The notes under the pieces: model-generated | Told to the model about the DNA's origin: nothing | The model's input: the letters and a program-made list of their open reading frames with translations, nothing else | The model's database searches: none | Shown here: positions 1-11,199 of the stretch, piece by piece | Numbering within the stretch: position 1 is the first letter of the stretch | How the letters are laid out: each line of letters begins with the position of its first letter | Position numbers and translations under genes: made by a program | From: Stenogyne calaminthoides | Lineage: Eukaryota > Streptophyta > Magnoliopsida > Lamiales > Lamiaceae | Length of the DNA stretch: 64,000 bases | Direction: 5' to 3' | Assembly (NCBI GenBank): GCA_037126765.1 | Contig: JBBCBC010000001.1 | Coordinates: 33,030,804-33,094,803 of the forward strand

Positions 1-965
1 ACTGATGAACTAGATGTTCTGAAAGTATAACTCTCAGAAAAAGAGAAAGTGATAGAAATCCTGAATGGAAAATTAGAGAAATCCACTGAGGAAAATCAGC
101 TTATCAGGACTGAATTCAATGACTTCTTTGAGAAACATGAAACTCTAAAGAAAAGTGAGGATAGTGTGCGAAGAAAGTTAACTCTATTGAATTCTGCATC
201 TAAAGTAATAGATGAAATTCAGAGTTATCAAAGAACTGCAACTATAAAGGCTGGATTGGGATATAATCCAGGGGGAACCTCACAAGGTTTTCTGAATGCT
301 GCTTCTTCTAGTACCACTAAGACTGTCTTTGTTAAACCGGTGGCATGTACTAATCTTCTTACTGAAGAACAACCCCTGTGTTTTAGACAAGGGTAAAGGA
401 CCTATGGTTTCAAAAAAACTGAAGGTTCAGGAAAGAAAGCCCAAACCTCAGGAAAAGGCTAGAAAACACCTAACACTCGTTGAAATTTTCAAACCCGATG
501 CTTCTAAGCCTCAGGCTAAGAATACCAACCTGAAGAGATCTACACTGAACCATCAGAGGAATCTTCAGAAGAGAAACACTCAGCAGATATATTCTCAACT
601 GAAGAGACCAAGTCCTCAGATTACTGAAAGACCACAATTTCAGTACAAGTAACCTAAACCCCACTTGCCTTAGGGTAAAGGTTTCCTGAATCCTAGTCAG
701 CAGAGACAGAGACCAGCTGCACCAAGGCCAAAGCATTGGAACAAGAGGCCCGAACCCAAGAAGAACTCTAAGGCTCATGTTCATGCTAAAGGCGACACTC
801 ATACACAGGGTACTGCCAAGGCACCTAGGGGTGAATGTGTATGTAGATGTTTATGGGAGACAAATCAGCCACTCTAAAGTAATTAGAGTTATCAGGCAGA
901 TTTGTGTTCCAAAAGGTACAGCTAACCTGGTAGGACCCTACACCAAATGGGTACCTAAGACCTGA
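1..965 (+). pseudogene. gag: gag C-terminal part of S1-a, broken
   Basis: Gag forms the nucleoprotein core that packages element RNA. Only the part after the zinc knuckle is in the window. It aligns with the same region of S1-c (about 50326-51281) and S1-b. Residues 1-80 are rich in Glu, Lys and Leu with coiled-coil spacing; the rest is basic and rich in Pro, Gln and Lys. Breaks seen: an in-frame TAA near base 28, a frameshift between about 340 and 377, a TAA at 650-652 and a further shift near 830. The reading ends at TGA 963-965, after a Val-Pro-Lys-Thr motif. That stop is shared by all four gag copies in the window, so it is probably the native gag stop. The apparent start at 49 is an internal GTG, not a start. 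Confidence 0.85.
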
Positions 966-977
966 TCTGTTTTTTAG

Positions 978-3900
978 GTGAAGGAAAAGGGCACTGAGCT
1001 GAATGAAGACAACATAGCCCTGATGAGTGGAAATGAATTGGCTCCTGCTGCATGGTATCTGGACAGTGGATGTTCCAGACATATGACATGATATAAACAA
1101 TTACTCACTAACTATGTTGAGCAAAAAGGCCCTCAGATTACTTTTGGAGATAACTCCAAAGGACAAACTGAAGTATATGGAACTCTTGAAGTTGATTCTG
1201 TTCATATCCATGGTGTTTCATATGTGTCTGGTTTAAAGCATAATTTGCTTTCTATCAGTCAATTCTGTGACAAAGGATTCAATGTTGAGTTCTCAAAGAA
1301 CTTATGTTATGTGAAAGACAATACTTCACAACAAATATTACTGACTGGTACTAGAAAAGGAAATGTGTATCTTGCTGATTGGAGGCTAACTCCTAAAAAT
1401 ACATGTTTGGTTGCAAAAAGTTCTACTAATACCAGTTGGTTGTGGCACAAAAGACTGAATCACTTAAACTTCAAAACCCTGAACAAACTTGCAAGATTGA
1501 CACTTGTGAGGGGGTTACCCAATGAAGTGTTCAGTAAGGATCATATATGTGATGCTTGTCAAACAGGAAAACAAATCAGAGCATCATTCAAAAGCAAAGT
1601 AGAAGTTTCTACTGACAGAATACTACAACTGTTACATATGGATCTCTTTGGTCCAGTAACACCTGTGAGCACTAATGGCAGGAAATATACACTTGTGGTA
1701 GTTGATGACTACTCTAGATACACATGGGTCATATTCTTACTCAGTAAGAAAGAAACTCAGACAAAACTGCCAGAATTACTGAAAAGACTCAGTACTGAAA
1801 AGAATCTGAGTGTGGTCAAAATCAGATCAGATAAAGGCACTGAATTTATCAACCATATTATATCTGATTATTGTGCAGCAAATGGAATAGCTCATGAAAC
1901 ATCAGCTGCAAGGACCCCACAAGAAAATGGTGTTGCTGAAAGAAGAAATAAGACTCTGAAAGAAGCTGCAAGAACAAGGATTGCTGAAGCTGATATACCT
2001 AAGAGGTTTTGGGATGAAGCTATCAACACTTCATGTTACTCTCATAATAGATCCATGCTGACAAAGAATCAAGGAAAAACACCCTATGAGCTGTGGAATG
2101 AAAGGAAACCTCTTGTTTCTTTCTTTCGTGTGTTTAGTTGCAAGGTTTTCATACACAATAATGGTAAAGATCAGTTGAAAACTTTTCATAGCAAAGCTGA
2201 TGAAGGGATATTCTTAGGATATTCTGAAGTCAGTAAAGCCTTCAGAGTTTACAATTGTAGGACTCTTATTGTGGAAGAAACACCTCATGTTGTTTTTGAT
2301 GAATCTACTTGTGTTCAGAAGAAACAAGATTATGACTCAGGAGATCTGACCAAGAGAATCACCAGACTTAGCCTGAAAAAGAATGATAAAACATCCTTTG
2401 AGCCTGAAAAGAAGAAGTCAATCACTTTCTATGAATGGAGTGAATCAGACTCAGATAAAGAAGCTCAGGATGGAAATACTCAGGATGGTGAGACTCAGGA
2501 CAATAATTCTCCACTGAAGGAAAGCCAACACACCAAAGCTGACCAATCTGAACATACACCAGTTCAGACTCAGGTATATAATGCCGATGAAGATGTGGTC
2601 ACAACTGAGGTAAACTCTGAATCTATCAACCAAGGGGGAACAAATGTCACTAACAATGTTCTGAATGGAATTTCCCCTGAGGAAGATGATTCACTCTCTC
2701 CTTTTCTGTTGTTCCCTGAATTTGATGAATTACCTGAACCTAATATTTCTGATGTTGAGCACACTACTGAAGGGGGAACATCCAGGAGAAGATGGTTGGA
2801 TAGTCATCCTACAAGTCAGATTGTGGATGATCTATCAGAAGGTGTTAAAACAAGAAGGTTCCATGGTGAAAGTGCTCTATTCTGCTGCTTCCTATCTGAA
2901 AAAGAACCTACTGAAATTGAAGAAGCTCTTCAAGATTCATTCTGGATTACTGCTATGCAAGAAGAGCTGAATCAGTTCACAAGAAATGAAGTTTGGGAGC
3001 TAGTAGACAGACCTAAGAGACACAATGTGATTGGAACTAAGTGGGTATTCAAGAACAAGAGAGATAAAAACAACAACATTGTAAGAAACAAGGCAAGGCT
3101 AGTTGTACAAGGTTATTCCCAAGAAGAAGGCTTGGATTATGATGAAACATTTGCACCTGTTGCAAGCCATCAGAATGTTTCTTGCATATGCTGCCCACAT
3201 GAAATTCACAGTCTATCAAATGGATGTGAAAAGTGCATTTCTGAATGGTGTGCTTAAAGAAGAGGTTTATGTGGAAAACAACCTCCAGGATTTTGTCAGA
3301 ATGACCAAGTTTACAGGCTCAGGAAAGCCTTGTATGGTCTTAAACAAGCACCCAGAGCATGGTATGATACACCCTCTCAATTTCTTACTGACCATGGTTT
3401 TATCAAAGGAACTGTTGATAGAACTTTGTTCAGGATAGAAGATGGGAAGGATATCTTACTAGTTCAGATATATGTGGATGACATCATATTTGGATCACTA
3501 AATCATCAGATGTGTGAGAAGTTCTCAGCTCTGATGAAAGGAAAGTTTGAGATGTCTATGATGGGGGAGATGAATTTCTTTCTTGGACTTCAGGTGAAAC
3601 AAACTAAGGAAGGAATATTCATCAATCAGGCAAAATACACCAGAGATCTAATTGCTAAGTATGGTGTACAGAATTGCAATGCAGTTAGAATTCCTATGAA
3701 TACTAACTACAAGATGGATCCTGATCCTGAAGGCAAATCAGTAAATCACACTGATTATAGAGGGATCATTGGATCATTGCTATATCTCACAGCAAGTAGG
3801 CCTGATATTACATTTGCTATTGGGATATGTGCAAGATACCAAGCTAATACTAAAGCAAGTCACATGGAGGCTGCCAAAAAGATTTTGAAGTATCTTAAGG

Positions 3901-4418
3901 GCACTGTGAATAGAGGATTATGGTATCCATCTGATGATAACCTTGAATTAACTGGTTATTCAGATGCTGATTATGGTGGATGTAGAATTGATAGGAAGTC
4001 TACTACAGGAACTTGTCAATTTCTTGGAAGTAAACTGATATCATGGTTTTCAAAGAAACATACATCAGCAGCAACCAATACTACTGAAGCTGAATACATG
4101 GCTGTAGGAAGCTGTTGTGCACAGATTCTTTGGCTCAGACAACAATTGAGGGATTATAAGATTATAGCCAATGAAGTACCCATATTTTGTGACAATAATA
4201 GTGCAATTGTTATTACACAAAATCCGATATTGCACACCAGATGTAAGCATGTTGATATCAGACATCACTTCATCAGAGATCATGTTGAGAAGAAGGATAT
4301 CAGAATTGAGAAAATTCATACTGATAAACAGAGAGCTGATATCTTGACTAAACCTTTGGCTGAATCAAGATTTCAAGAACTATCAGTTGAATTAGGTCTG
4401 TTGGATCCAGGTGAATAA
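978..4418 (+). pseudogene. pol: pol of S1-a: protease, integrase, RT, RNase H, broken
   Basis: Copia polyprotein that cleaves gag-pol, copies RNA to DNA and inserts it. Domains in order: aspartic protease with Asp-Ser-Gly at 1062-1070; integrase with an HHCC zinc region (about 1440-1560) and catalytic triad Asp 1641, Asp 1830, Glu 1938; a variable acidic linker (about 2330-2780); reverse transcriptase with YVDD at 3471-3482; RNase H to the TAA at 4416-4418. Breaks: TGA at 1089-1091 in protease, a 7-bp loss near 3160 compared with S1-c, and a 2-bp gain near 3280. The 3330-4418 stretch is otherwise open. The integrase is the best preserved of the three S1 copies. Family identification is secure; activity is excluded by the breaks. 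Confidence 0.93.
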
Positions 4419-5039
4419 GGTAATCAAGATAAATTTAAAGATTTTCAGATGCATGAAGTTTTTCAGAGTTCACTGAAAAACTCAGGATAAAATAAGGTTT
4501 TTATCACTGAGTCTTGGGAAACTCAGTAACCTTAGTTCAATTATCAAATATACACTGACTTTTTATCAAGGTCAGAACTTAGTAAGACTGATAGTCAAAA
4601 TTGGCCTGAAGTAGTTAATGACTCATGCACCTCATTTATTGTCTAACTGACTCTCAGAAATCATTGGGCATAAATGATAAAACACCTGAGGAAATAAATG
4701 GGCGGGACGTTTGAAATTCTCGAGAAAAGTCAACAGTCTGCAGAAATATTGATTAAAAGCACTGTTCATTAATCACCAATAAGGATAAAAATTGGCGGCT
4801 TGTACTCGCTAGTTGTCCTTTAAACTACCCGTTTTAACTTAAATTAATCCTAACCGCTGATTCTTTAAATCTACGCAAATTATCCTTGGATCAAAATCTT
4901 TCCAAAATATATACCCCTTTTCAAACTTCCATTATACTCTATTTCAAAAACCTTCGTCTTCACAAAACACTCTGCTTTCAAAACTTCCGATTATCCAGAG
5001 TTCTCTTCTATATCAAAACCCTTCGCAAAATTCACCAAA
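4419..5039 (+). other. Spacer between pol and ORF3 of S1-a
   Basis: About 620 bases with no coding signal. The first 250 bases are rich in CTCAG and ACTGA words, as in the LTR. The last 140 bases read like a plant leader: an AT-rich TATA-like run at 4907-4913, then a C- and A-rich purine-poor stretch up to the ATG at 5040. S1-c has the same layout with the same spacing of about 130 bp, which suggests an internal promoter or leader for ORF3 (inference). Confidence 0.6.
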
Positions 5040-8000
5040 ATGACGTTCACTATCTTTGACAAGCTTGCTATTTCCAACAAACCCTGGTACGAGAATGTTG
5101 TCTCACTGGAAGGTACAACAAATGCGGCACACGAGGAGGAGGCGTTGCATATGGTCCGATTGGCCAAACTCACTTGTCTGGTCGCAAATCGCCCAGATGC
5201 CGAATACTCACGAGAGGTAATCGAATTCGTAGCTAATATGCAACTTGATGAAGATAACTACATAGATTCTAGGATTACCATCTCACATTTGGTTCATGGT
5301 GCGAAGTATGTGGATTTTGTTAGAGAGCTCTACATAATCCCTAAAAATTTGAATGTTATTTATGAGTTGAATGATAGAGGGGAGGACCCTACATTGTACA
5401 TGATGGGTAGGGAGCAAGAGTTTTTAGATAAAATTGCGGAAACCCCTATTAAGTTTGAGGCCACATTGAACAAGAAGCATTTGAAACCAAAATATCGGGT
5501 GCTTCTTGACATTGTAAGCAAATGCCTCATGAGCGGGTCTGGAAGCTTCGAGTAAGTCAGTAAGCCAAAGATGAGGTTGATGGCAGCCATTGAAGATTCT
5601 CCTTCAAGGGCGTTTAATTGGTTACAATACCTGATAAAGGTGGTCAGTGATCAAGTCAACCATGTTAAAAAGGAGAAAGACACTGTATTGATTAAAGGAA
5701 AGATCTTGCACGCTACCAAGATTGCTTTCATCTTGGAAACCTGCAGGGAAGAGGAAGATATTTTTACTGATTCAAAAGCCTTTCCTGTATCCAAGATAAT
5801 GTTTAGGCCAACCAAAAAGGCAATAAGGGGCAGGAAAGAAAATCCTACTGAGTCTCAGGAGGAGACTGCAGAAGAAGAGACTGAGGAAGATGCTCCGGTG
5901 GTTGAGCCAGTCAGGGAACCCAGAAGAACAATTCAACAATCCACTGAGCCAAGTGTGGAAGAGGATAAAAAGGGAGGCCGGAGAAAAACTGAAAACAAAA
6001 GCCTTAGCTCCTCAGAAAAGAAAAAGGCTTCAGATAATTGCTAAGAAGGAAGCCAGTGAAATTGAAGAAAGTCAGACTGAAGCTCAGCAAGGACTGAAAT
6101 CACCACTCCAGGTTTTGGCTCAGGTGGTAAAGAATATAGAAGAAAAGGAGGTTGTTGAGGAGGAAAATGTGTTCTCTGAGGTGATGGAAACCTCCATTGC
6201 AAAAGATAAAATTTCTCAAGAAATCTTTACAGGTTCCCAACAACCTGCTAAAGATAGCCAAATACAGATCCCACCCTTACACTTCTCAGAGCCAAATGAA
6301 CCGCAAGAAATTCTGAATCTTGATGCCTTACTTACTGAACCATTTCTTGATCCATCTGCCCTACAAATTATCCAAACTGAGAAACCTATTCCTCTACCAC
6401 TACAGAAAGGAGAAGCCGAGGAAGTTGAATGGAGGAGCAAGGGAGAAAGATTTGTGTTGGATAAGTATCCTGATCTCACAGCATTTCCTGACCTTCAGGA
6501 TCTGTTCATCTGACTGAGGACAACAGTATACATTCTGAATAAAAACTCTGCCTGATATGCTAAACATTGCTGCATTCAGAGGAGAGGAATGGTGGTCTGA
6601 GGAGACAACCATTCTCACTGAGTTTTCAGGATTCAGAAAATCGAAACTCAGGATGAAAGTCTCAGATTTTGATGAGCTGATAAAGAGAAATATTGCTGAA
6701 AGGAGGCCAAGTGGAATAGGAGAAACTAGTGGGAATGCTGAACAAAGAAAGGATAAAGATGGAGAAGATGGAGAAAAAGGAACAGAACCAGAGAAAAAGG
6801 ACACACATGCTGAAAAGATCATTCCAACTGCTGATACTGAAATTCCTCAGACTGAAGATAGACCCCTTCAGGTACCTTTTGGTACTATTACTCATTATGC
6901 CAAAATAACTGAAGAACCTATCATTAAGTTTGCTGATTTTGGTATGTAGACTGAGGCTCAGTCAGAACATACTTCTCATGCTCAAATGATTGATCTGACT
7001 CCAATCTTGGATGAACTAAAGAAAGTTGAGCCATTGACAGCCAAAATGACACAGATGGAGATGATGACGGCTGATCAATCAAAGAAGATGAAGGATGCTC
7101 TGCACGAACAAACACAGACCATGATCAATCTGAGCACGTCTACTGAAGTTAAAGCAGTTCAGGAGGAAGTGACTGCAAAGATAACTGACCTAGATACAAA
7201 GATGGGAGACATGTCCAAGAAAATGTCTGAAGAACTTGATGCAAAATACAATGAAAGGACAACCTAACTAGAAAAGAAGCTGACTGAAAAGAATGAGGGA
7301 ATGATCAAGCTAGCTGTTGAGGAAATGAGTTCATTGCTCATGTCCAAGATGACAGAATTGATGCATGGAGTTCTTGCCAATCAGTTTGCTCCACTTTCTG
7401 AAGAAGTCTCAGTTGGCAAGAATGTCCTTAGGAGTATGGAGGATGAACTAGATATTTTGGCTGGAGAAATAAGAGCCATTAACAAAGAACAATTTCATAT
7501 GGATGCTACTCTTTCCCAGATTCTTCCTATTTATAATGCCAAAAAGGGGGAAAGGACTTTTCACTCAACAAAGGGTAAATTAGATGATCATTTGTAGAAA
7601 ACCCTTGAGAAGAAAGCTCAGCAGGGACTAAAAGCTAAGCATGTTCTGAAAACTCTGCAAGAAATCGAAGCAACTGAAAAGTTGAAATCAGTTGAGCCAA
7701 AAGACACTGAGTTTATTCAGACAGACAAACAAATAGCTCAGGAAGCAATGATCTTGAGAAGATCAGAAAGAAGAAAGGCTGAAACAAGTTTGACGGCTGA
7801 AGCACATGCTGTTTTGAGACATCTGACCCAAAGAGAGCTGAGAAAAGAAAGTCTGTAGCTTTCATAGAAACTGAGAAAAAGAAGATGAAAGTCTCTGCCA
7901 AACCTGTACAGAGAAAACTGATTATTGACTTCTCTGAACCTGAAGAGTCCAAAACTCAGAATGAGCCAGAAACTGAATCTGAGAAATTGCTTCAAGAAGG

Positions 8001-8321
8001 TTTTGGAACCTATGATACAAGTACTCGCAATGAAGCCTTCCTAGAATATCTCCTAGAATATCTGCTGACATTCTATTCCGAGTACTTATAGAACACAATG
8101 TGTCCCTAAAGGCACCAGGTCAGTATAAGTACCCCGCTCCTAGATTCAACAATAGAGTCATAAATGAAGCTGCTATATCCAAAGAAGTTGCCGAGTATGC
8201 TTCTCAGTTGGGACTGACAGGGAGCCACCCAGAGGTTATCAAAAAGAGGGATGCGTTGAAGAAGAGATACTATGAGATTTTCAATCTTGAAGTCCCTGAT
8301 GATGAAGTTGAAGAAGATTGA
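5040..8321 (+). pseudogene. ORF3 of S1-a: extra gene after pol, coiled-coil protein, broken
   Basis: A third gene in the Sirevirus env-like position. The ATG at 5040 matches the ATG of S1-c ORF3 at 55319. The N-terminal 250 or so residues form a conserved helical domain (motifs FDKLA.SNKPWYE and LKPKYRVLLDIVSKCLMS). An acidic Glu/Pro/Gln-rich region follows, then a conserved block (LQDLF, FSGFRK), then long Lys/Glu/Met coiled coils (about 6986-7597), a basic region and a conserved C-terminus ending near Asp-Glu-Val-Glu-Glu. I saw no signal peptide or membrane helix, so calling it an envelope is not supported. Breaks: TAA near 5553, a frameshift near 5960, TGA at 6511, a shift near 6545, and stops at 6947, 7265 and 7595. 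More breaks lie near 7855 and 8050-8100. Function unknown. Confidence 0.8.
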
Positions 8322-8550
8322 AGACTTTGATTCTGTGTGTATGTCTTCTATTTTGAATTTTCATTGTAAATTGTAACTCCTATCCTACAATCAATGAAAT
8401 CTGTTTTGTTTGCTCAAACAAGATAATATCTCATTATCTTTTTAAATATGTGTTATACTCATTTGATATGCCTTTTTAATGTAATAGACAACTGAAACGT
8501 GAGTATAGGTTAGGTTTTCTTAAATGTAACAAGATGGTTTTGACATCATC

Positions 8551-8564
8551 AAAAAGGGGGAAAT
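8551..8564 (+). promoter_or_regulatory. Polypurine tract of S1-a
   Basis: AAAAAGGGGGAAA lies directly before the 3' LTR start. It is the expected primer for plus-strand DNA synthesis. The same tract is in S1-c (59150-59163) and, on the other strand, in the S2 fragment (33118-33132). Confidence 0.9.
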
Positions 8565-9221
8565 TGTTGGGAGATGAAAATAAGATTTTGATTAGATCCC
8601 AAAACCCCTGAGTATGGCATGTTCAGGATAATCTTGATAGTCTGAGTCAGGTTTCAGTATAAAATAGTTCATAAGATATCTGCACCATGTATAGCCAGCA
8701 GATATAGATTAGGTTTTAATGTTAGGAATACATATATACTGAAGACTCAGAAGATACCGAAGACTCAAGTAAAACTGAATGCTCAGAGACTCTGAAAGAT
8801 ATCTATCTGAGAACATACAAAATTGAGGAAGACGCACATTTATAAGAAATAAATGTTGCTCTAATATTCAAGTGCAGACAAAAGGAACTAGAACTAAGTG
8901 TTGTTTAAGGTTGTCTCATTCAGAGAGAATTGACCTAAAAGAGCTGTTTTGTTTGTCTACATTCACTGAAGACAAGAACCAATCAGAGAAAGACAACACT
9001 GTACCTTACTGACACTGAAAGCGACAGGGCACTGAACTTTGTCAGTAGTACTATGATCCAGACTGCAAAAATTGGTGATTGGCTACATGGCTGCATATTT
9101 CCTAAAACAGGCAAGGGTGTGTTCAAACCCTAAAAATAGTCGTTCATCAATAACCAGAAGAGGAAACTCTTGATGCTATCTCTTCCAACAGATAGTTTTT
9201 CAAAGAGTGACCTTGGAGAAG

Positions 9222-9234
9222 TTGCCTATAAATA
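9222..9234 (+). promoter_or_regulatory. TATA box of the S1-a LTR promoter
   Basis: GCCTATAAATACC is kept in every S1 LTR in the window (15114, 47734 with one change, 60099). It should set the element's transcription start, in R about 30 bp downstream. Confidence 0.75.
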
Positions 9235-9542
9235 CCAGTGACCTTCACCATTGCAAGGTTACGGGAAATCAAAGCAACTCCAGAGCTCATTCATATTCTT
9301 GCAAATTGAAGCACTCGAAAAACCTAAGATTTCCCAAGTGTTTCACATTGAAGAGAGCTCACTTCACTAAACCTATATCTGATATATATCCAAAGCTTAG
9401 TAGAGATATCCTAGCCTTTGAATTTGTTCTTATTGTCAAAGGATATCTCACCCTAGTTGGAAACCAACCCAAACCAAACCCCTTTTGATAGGTAGTTTGT
9501 GCATTGTGTGTGATTGTTGGTGAGAAAGAAATGTAAAGAGTG

Positions 9543-9704
9543 AGTAAGCTGCAGTGAGTTCAGCCAGAAAGCTCTAGAGGAGAAGTTAGTAAGCTACTTG
9601 TGGTAGTCTGAAAACTTATGTGTGTTGAGTTAGTAAGCTGCAGTGGTCGGCCAGAAAACTCAAGGTAGAAAAGTTAGTAAGCTGCTGTGTTCAGCCTGAA
9701 AGCT
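9543..9704 (+). repeat. Four tandem hairpin units in the S1-a LTR
   Basis: Four imperfect units of about 45 bp each contain AGTAAGCT, a short stem-loop, then AGAAAGCT or a variant. The stems are GCTG/CAGC, CTAC/GTAG, GCTG/CGGC and GCTG/CAGC, so the two arms change together between units. S1-c has the same four units in both LTRs (48049-48211 and 60407-60575) with CTAC/GTAG or CTAT/ATAG stems. S1-b keeps only one. Confidence 0.7.
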
Positions 9705-10303
9705 TTAGGTGATAGTGTGTTAAGGAATTTCTCTGAAGATCAGAGAGAGTGGATGTAGGAGCTTGAGTCTCTGAACCACTATAAGTTGATTTGTTCTTTG
9801 CTTTCTGTTCTGTATTCTATCTGCTGCATATTTTTCACTGAAAGCATAATGTTTTCTTGATACTCAGTTGGAATCAATCCACTGAATGTGCATTAACTGA
9901 TTCACAGCCTTAACCACTGTTTTGACTAAGGAAGAGATTTTCAGCAAGATAAAACGAGTATAAACAAACTCAGGGCCAACACTTTCCGCACTCTTGATTA
10001 GCTAGAACAAATAGTTACCAAACTGAACTAACTCTACTGAGTATTCAGTAAGATAATTATTTGATCCAAACTTCTCAGGATCTCTGATAAAACTCAGGAT
10101 CAGTTGGGCTAATCTGAAGCTTCTGAAAGCTGCTCAGGATCACTGTCTCGGTAGACTTTGACTCAGGGCAATTTGTGCTTCTCAGGGCAAAATTCTCAGG
10201 ACATCCTGACCCTTCTGATCTCAGTTAAGAAAAAGTTTTAAAAACACTGAACACGTGTATTCCCCCCATACACGTGTAAGACTCGTTTGCACCGGGACCA
10301 ACA

Positions 10304-10512
10304 GTACAATTTAAATATTTTATTCTTTAAATTCTCGTGTTATTTCTTTTTAATATTCGTCTTATATAATGAGATTAACACAAACTCTTATGTAAAACTT
10401 GTTCATAATATTAAATTCATATTATTACACTTACGAACTTGTATCACTATTAATTCTTATAAATTAATACCTATAATATTTAATATTCTTATAAATTAAT
10501 TCAATTTTGTCT
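10304..10512. other. AT-rich flank after S1-a
   Basis: The putative target copy GTACA (10304-10308) is followed by AT-rich DNA without coding signal. Short words such as TATAAATTAAT recur. Nothing else recognised. Confidence 0.5.
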
Positions 10513-10925
10513 AAGTATTACTTATTTAGATAGAAAAGTACTATTACTTGTTTAAATAGAAAAATATTACTTGTTTAAATAGAAAAGTATTACTTGTTTA
10601 GATAGAAAGGTATAACTTGTTTAAAGTAAAGTATTACTTGTTTAGATGAAAAAGTATTACTTGTTTAAAGAAAAACATTACTTATTTAGATAGAAAAGTA
10701 TTGCTTGTTTAAATAGAAAAGTATTATTTGTTTAGATAGAAAAATATTACTTGTTTAAATAGAAAATTATTACTTGTTTAGATAGAAAGGTATAACTTGT
10801 TAAAAGAAAAGTATTATTTTGTTTAGATGAAAAAGTATTACATGTTTAAAGAAAAATATTATTTATTTTGATAGAAAAGTATTACTAGTTTAGAAGGAAA
10901 AGTATTACAAGTTTAAAAGAAAGGT
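10513..10925 (-). repeat. Minisatellite, about 21-23 bp unit, left array
   Basis: About 19 tandem copies of TATTACTTGTTTAAATAGAAA-type units, with variants TAGATAGAAAG and TAAAGAAAAG. The unit is the reverse complement of the unit in the array at 12862-14112, so the two arrays face each other across 1.9 kb. Confidence 0.9.
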
Positions 10926-11076
10926 AGTTAAAAAAAAGTAAAAGTAAAAAATATAATTTTAATTTAATTTAATTTAACTTAAATTTAAAATATATAAAAA
11001 AAATTATTATATAAAAATGTGATTGAATTAATAAATAAGATAATTGAAATAAAGAATTAAAAAAAAAAAATTCGCT
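10926..11076. other. AT-rich low-complexity stretch
   Basis: Runs of A, AAT and AATTTA ending in a poly(A) of about 12 bases. No gene. It may be the decayed edge of the left minisatellite. Confidence 0.5.
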
Positions 11077-11165
11077 CAGGCGCCCAAGGTCCCGTGTTCG
11101 GTCCCCCATGGGAGCGAGTAATTGCCTCAATTAATTGGGAGGCTTGGTGGCTTATATATGATATT
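11077..11165 (+). repeat. Possible tRNA-derived SINE fragment
   Basis: A stretch with CCAAGGTCCCGTGTTCGGTC resembles the pol III B box (GGTTCGANNCC) of plant tRNA-derived SINEs. No A box is visible upstream because a poly(A) run intervenes. The match is short, so this is a weak call. Confidence 0.3.
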
Positions 11166-11199
11166 TGTGGGTCCGGGGCTAAAAACCACTGTTTAATTA

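Larger units (their letters stand above)
1..10303 (+). mobile_element. S1-a: 3' part of a Sirevirus-like Ty1/copia element
   Basis: The window opens inside the gag gene of a large copia element. In order it shows the gag C-terminal region, pol (protease, integrase, reverse transcriptase, RNase H), a 0.6 kb spacer, a third gene (ORF3), a polypurine tract and a complete 3' LTR of 1739 bp. The 5' LTR lies outside the window. The order gag, protease, integrase, RT, RNase H is diagnostic of copia. The extra gene after pol and the tRNA-Met type primer sites of the sister copies fit the Sirevirus group. All coding parts carry stops or frameshifts. The five bases after the LTR (GTACA) should be the target duplication, but the partner is not visible. 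Confidence 0.93.
8565..10303 (+). repeat. 3' LTR of S1-a (1739 bp)
   Basis: It begins TGTTGG and ends CCAACA, a 6-bp terminal inverted repeat. A TATA box lies at about 9227-9234 (TATAAATA). Four tandem hairpin units lie at 9543-9704, and a GTGG...CCAC hairpin of the R region at about 9749-9781. A C-loop hairpin (ACACGTGTAT, C-run, ATACACGTGT) lies at 10254-10280. The five bases after the LTR are GTACA. Confidence 0.92.

Noticed and set aside
915..977. 60-62 base minimal intron at the gag/pol border (GTACAG...YAG, with CTAAC)
   Set aside because: It is similar in all four elements, but the donor and branch text encode a conserved gag tail (NLVGPYTKWVPK). Removing it breaks the frame in S1-a and S1-c. 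Coding constraint is the simpler reason.
825..1100. Minus-strand open frame opposite the gag/protease joint
   Set aside because: It overlaps recognised gag and protease sequence on the plus strand and has no motif of its own; it is a shadow.
10287..10499. 70-codon frame across the S1-a LTR end and AT-rich flank
   Set aside because: It crosses the LTR border and is built of low-complexity AT-rich DNA.
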